This document shows positions 61,592 through 64,000 of a stretch of 64,000 nt of DNA, one piece after another. The stretch's first letter is position 1, and each line of letters starts with the position of its first letter. The DNA comes from Kribbibacterium absianum. Lineage in GTDB: Bacteria > Actinomycetota > Coriobacteriia > Coriobacteriales > Atopobiaceae. The stretch covers positions 310,001 through 374,000 of the forward strand of contig NZ_JASJEX010000003.1 in assembly GCF_030067705.1 (NCBI RefSeq). Reading direction: 5' to 3'. The notes beneath the pieces are model-generated. The model was given only the letters and a program-made list of their open reading frames with translations, was not told the DNA's origin and ran no database searches. The translations under genes were made by a program, and so were the position numbers.

Positions 61592-63520
61592 ATGGACTAT
61601 GCGCAGTCAGCGAAAGAAGTCCTCCGGTACGTCGGCGGCGCCGACAACGTGGCCTCGGCGGCCCATTGCGCGACGCGCCTGCGTCTCGTGATCGCGGACA
61701 ACTCCAAGGTCGACAAGGAGGCCCTCGAGAACGTCGACGGCGCCAAGGGCGTCTTCGAGGCCCAGGGCCAGCTCCAGATCATCTTCGGCACCGGCACCGT
61801 CAACAAGGTGTACGACGAGTTCCTGCAGGCGGGCGGCCTGTCCGGCGCTTCCAAGGCCGAGGCCAAGGAGGCCGCAGCGGCGCAGCAGAACCCGATCATG
61901 CGCGGCATCAAGCTGCTCGGCGACGTCTTCGTGCCCATCATCCCCGCCATCGTCGCGTCCGGCCTGCTGCTCGGCATCCTCTCGGCCCTCAACTTCATGG
62001 TGACCCAGGGCATCATCGCGATGGACACCAACAGCTCCTTCTACCAGGTGGCGAACCTGGTGAGCTCCACTGCGTTCTCGTTCCTGCAGATCCTCATCGG
62101 CTTCTCGGCCGCCAGCGCCTTCGGCGCGAACCCGTTCCTCGGCGCGGTCATGGGCGCGATCATGATCAACCCGGCCATGGAGAGCGCCTACAGCCTGGCC
62201 GAGCTCACGGCCGCCGGCACGATGCCCACGCTGGAGGTCATCCCGGGCATCTGGTCCATCGACTGGGTGGGCTACCAGGGCCACGTGATCCCCATCGTGA
62301 TCGCTGTCGCCATCCTGGCCTTCCTCGAGAAGCGCCTGCACAAGGTGGTGCCGGAGGCCATCGACCTCTTCGTGACGCCGCTCGTCTCCGTCTTCGTCAC
62401 CGCATGGGTCGTGCTCTGCTTCGTCGGGCCGCTCTTCGTGGTCGCTGAGAACGCCGTGCTCGGCTTCGTCCAGTGGCTCATCACGCTGCCCTTCGGCATC
62501 GGCGCGGCCGTGGTCGGCGCCATCTACTCGCCCACGGTCGTCACCGGCCTGCACCAGATGTACACCGCCATCGACCTCGGCCAGCTGGCCAGCTACGGCG
62601 TGACCTACTGGCTGCCGATCGCGAGCGCCTGCAACATCGCCCAGGCCGGCGCCTGCCTCGCGGTCGCCGTCAAGACCAAGGACCCCAAGGTCAAAGGCCT
62701 CGCCACGCCGTCCGCCCTCTCCGCGTTCATGGGCATCACCGAGCCGGCGATCTTCGGCGTCAACCTCCGCTTCATCAAGGTCTTCATCTCCGGCTGCATC
62801 GGCGGCGCCTGCGGTGCCCTGATCTGCTCGCTCACCGGCCTGGCCGCCTCCGGCACCGGCGTCACCGGCATCTTCGGCATCCTCCTTTGCATGGCCCAGC
62901 CGGTCCAGTACTGCATCATGTTCGCCGTGTCCGCGGGCGTCGCCTTCGGCCTGTCCTTCATGCTGTACTCCGAGAAGCCCTCCGAGTCCGAGCGCGAGCT
63001 CGAGGCCTCCGCTGGCGAGGTCCCGGTGTCCGCCGAGAAGCCGCAGGCCCTTCTGGCCGCCGAGAAGCTCTCCGCGCCGGTCGCCGGCACCTATGTGGCG
63101 CCTGCCGACATCGCCGACCCCACCTTCGCCGCCGAGATCCTCGGCCCCACTGCGGCCGTCGAGCCCGGTGCCGGTTCCGCCGACGTCATCGCCCCCTGCG
63201 ATGGCACCGTGACCACCGTCTTCGAGACCGGCCACGCCGTGGGCATCACGAGCGCGTCCGGCGCCGAGGTGCTGATCCACGTGGGCGTGGACACCGTCAA
63301 GATGAACGGCGAGGGCTTCACCAAGCACGTGACCGAGGGCCAGGCCGTGCGCGCCGGCGACCAGCTCCTCACGGTGGACTTCGACGCGGTGCGCGCCGCA
63401 GGTTACCCGGCCACGACGATGATGATCGTCTCGAACGCCTACGACTTCGACGTCGAGAAGCCCGTGACCTCGGGCGCCGTGACCGCCGAGACGCAGCTGA
63501 TCGACCTCACCCGCAAGTAG
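61592..63520 (+). CDS. PTS sucrose-type EIIBCA
   Basis: A 642-residue permease. EIIB has phospho-cysteine C26 in ASAAHCATRLRLVI. EIIC has about ten helices with YSPTVVTGLHQMYTAIDL and MGITEPAIFGVNLRF. EIIA carries VLIHVGVDTVKMNGEGF with the active histidine. The neighbourhood (GH32, fructokinase, LacI) indicates sucrose or a short fructo-oligosaccharide. ATG 61592 is 61 bp after the LacI-type operator. Confidence 0.93.
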   Translation: MDYAQSAKEVLRYVGGADNVASAAHCATRLRLVIADNSKVDKEALENVDGAKGVFEAQGQLQIIFGTGTVNKVYDEFLQAGGLSGASKAEAKEAAAAQQNPIMRGIKLLGDVFVPIIPAIVASGLLLGILSALNFMVTQGIIAMDTNSSFYQVANLVSSTAFSFLQILIGFSAASAFGANPFLGAVMGAIMINPAMESAYSLAELTAAGTMPTLEVIPGIWSIDWVGYQGHVIPIVIAVAILAFLEKRLHKVVPEAIDLFVTPLVSVFVTAWVVLCFVGPLFVVAENAVLGFVQWLITLPFGIGAAVVGAIYSPTVVTGLHQMYTAIDLGQLASYGVTYWLPIASACNIAQAGACLAVAVKTKDPKVKGLATPSALSAFMGITEPAIFGVNLRFIKVFISGCIGGACGALICSLTGLAASGTGVTGIFGILLCMAQPVQYCIMFAVSAGVAFGLSFMLYSEKPSESERELEASAGEVPVSAEKPQALLAAEKLSAPVAGTYVAPADIADPTFAAEILGPTAAVEPGAGSADVIAPCDGTVTTVFETGHAVGITSASGAEVLIHVGVDTVKMNGEGFTKHVTEGQAVRAGDQLLTVDFDAVRAAGYPATTMMIVSNAYDFDVEKPVTSGAVTAETQLIDLTRK

Positions 63521-63533
63521 CCGCGTGACACCG

Positions 63534-63598
63534 CCCGTCGGGTCTTGACTCATCGTCCCGTGTGAACGAGTCAAGACCCGACGGGCTCTGACTCGTTC
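63534..63598 (+). promoter_or_regulatory. Alternative-hairpin leader between PTS and second GH32
   Basis: Hairpin 1 pairs CCCGTCGGGTCTTGACTC (63534-63551) with GAGTCAAGACCCGACGGG (63568-63585), a perfect 18-bp stem. Hairpin 2 pairs GAACGAGTCA (63564-63573) with TGACTCGTTC (63589-63598), ending one base before the GGAGAGGA ribosome binding site. The shared strand can form only one of them at a time, as in an attenuator. Confidence 0.6.
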
Positions 63599-63611
63599 GG
63601 AGAGGACCGCC

Positions 63612-64000
63612 ATGAACCTTCTCGCCCAGACCCTCACCGCGCTCTGCGACGCAGCGGGCGAGCGCATTGCCGAGACCGGCCACGGACGATGGGCTCAGCG
63701 CTTCCACCTGATGCCCGCCGCCGGCTGGCTCAACGACCCCAACGGCCTGCACCAGCGCGATGGCATCTACCACGCCTTTTACCAAGCCTCGCCGCTCGCC
63801 GTGGACGGCGGCCTCAAGTGCTGGGGTCATGCCACCTCGCGCGACCTGCTCCGGTGGCACGACGCCGGCACCGCCCTCGTCCCCGAGACCCACTGGGACT
63901 GTCACGGCGTCTACTCTGGTTCCGCGCTCGTGGACGGCGACGCCACGCACCTCTTCTACACCGGCAACGTCAAACACGTGGACGCCGGCGAGACCTACGA
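63612..64000 (+). CDS. Second GH32 beta-fructosidase, cut by the window edge
   Basis: The first 129 residues of a second GH32 enzyme, no signal peptide, with nucleophile motif AGWLNDPNGLHQRDG and CHGVYSGSALV. It is clearly similar to the first GH32 at 59714 (same HLMP-x-AGWLNDPNGL and GGLK-WGHATSRDL blocks) but not identical. The RDP and EC motifs lie beyond the edge. ATG 63612 follows GGAGAGGA. Confidence 0.92.
   Translation, partial: MNLLAQTLTALCDAAGERIAETGHGRWAQRFHLMPAAGWLNDPNGLHQRDGIYHAFYQASPLAVDGGLKCWGHATSRDLLRWHDAGTALVPETHWDCHGVYSGSALVDGDATHLFYTGNVKHVDAGETY

Overview
The window is GC-rich, densely coded actinobacterial DNA with many GTG and TTG starts and strong AGGAGG-type ribosome binding sites. 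The gene set (PTS sugar uptake, hybrid cluster protein, C69 dipeptidase, serpin lipoprotein, DegV, AzlCD, no respiratory chain) fits a fermentative, host-associated Coriobacteriia member, perhaps an Olsenella/Atopobiaceae relative. That placement is inferred from gene content; no rRNA or tRNA gene was found.

Layout. 1-5.3 kb: a two-component system with two membrane-anchored unknowns sharing a candidate operator, a lipoprotein and an AAA-ATPase remnant. 5.8-10 kb: an ABC exporter, then divergent hcp and Crp/Fnr regulator genes around a perfect palindrome. 10-21 kb: two degenerate repeat arrays next to GNAT genes, a peptide-type binding protein, an FAD oxidoreductase, a PepSY lipoprotein, a DUF3990/DUF3791 cassette and a wall-anchored C69 dipeptidase. 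21-28 kb: DegV, a serpin, and a hybrid histidine kinase with a frameshifted binding-protein partner. 28-39 kb: GH5 glucanase, rsmI, an unusual cytosolic BMP-domain protein with a phosphoesterase, metG, rsmA, an RHH/PIN toxin-antitoxin pair and recQ. 39-49 kb: azlCD, two esterases (one beside a beta-glucoside-type PTS and its RpiR regulator), a PHP phosphatase, a GntR regulator and an anchored nuclease. 49-53 kb: valS and an ADP-ribosylglycohydrolase.

53.6-64 kb is a sucrose/fructan and fructose island: LacI regulator, ROK fructokinase, RpiR regulator, fructose-type EIIB and EIIC, class II aldolase, GH32, sucrose-type EIIBCA and a second GH32 that runs off the edge. Three near-identical LacI-type operators centred on AATCGATT precede the kinase, the first GH32 and the sucrose PTS, suggesting one regulon that imports and cleaves sucrose or fructo-oligosaccharides and feeds fructose into glycolysis.

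The most unusual content is intergenic. Three families of short palindromic repeats recur, usually right after stop codons: a 33-bp element (seven copies, four loci), a roughly 30-bp element (seven copies, two loci), and arrays with units spaced almost exactly 30 or 39 bp (14 and 7 copies). In one frame the arrays spell a CxAQV repeat of 10 or 13 residues. A separate 93-bp element is present as an inverted pair. These repeats are the best candidates for something undescribed.
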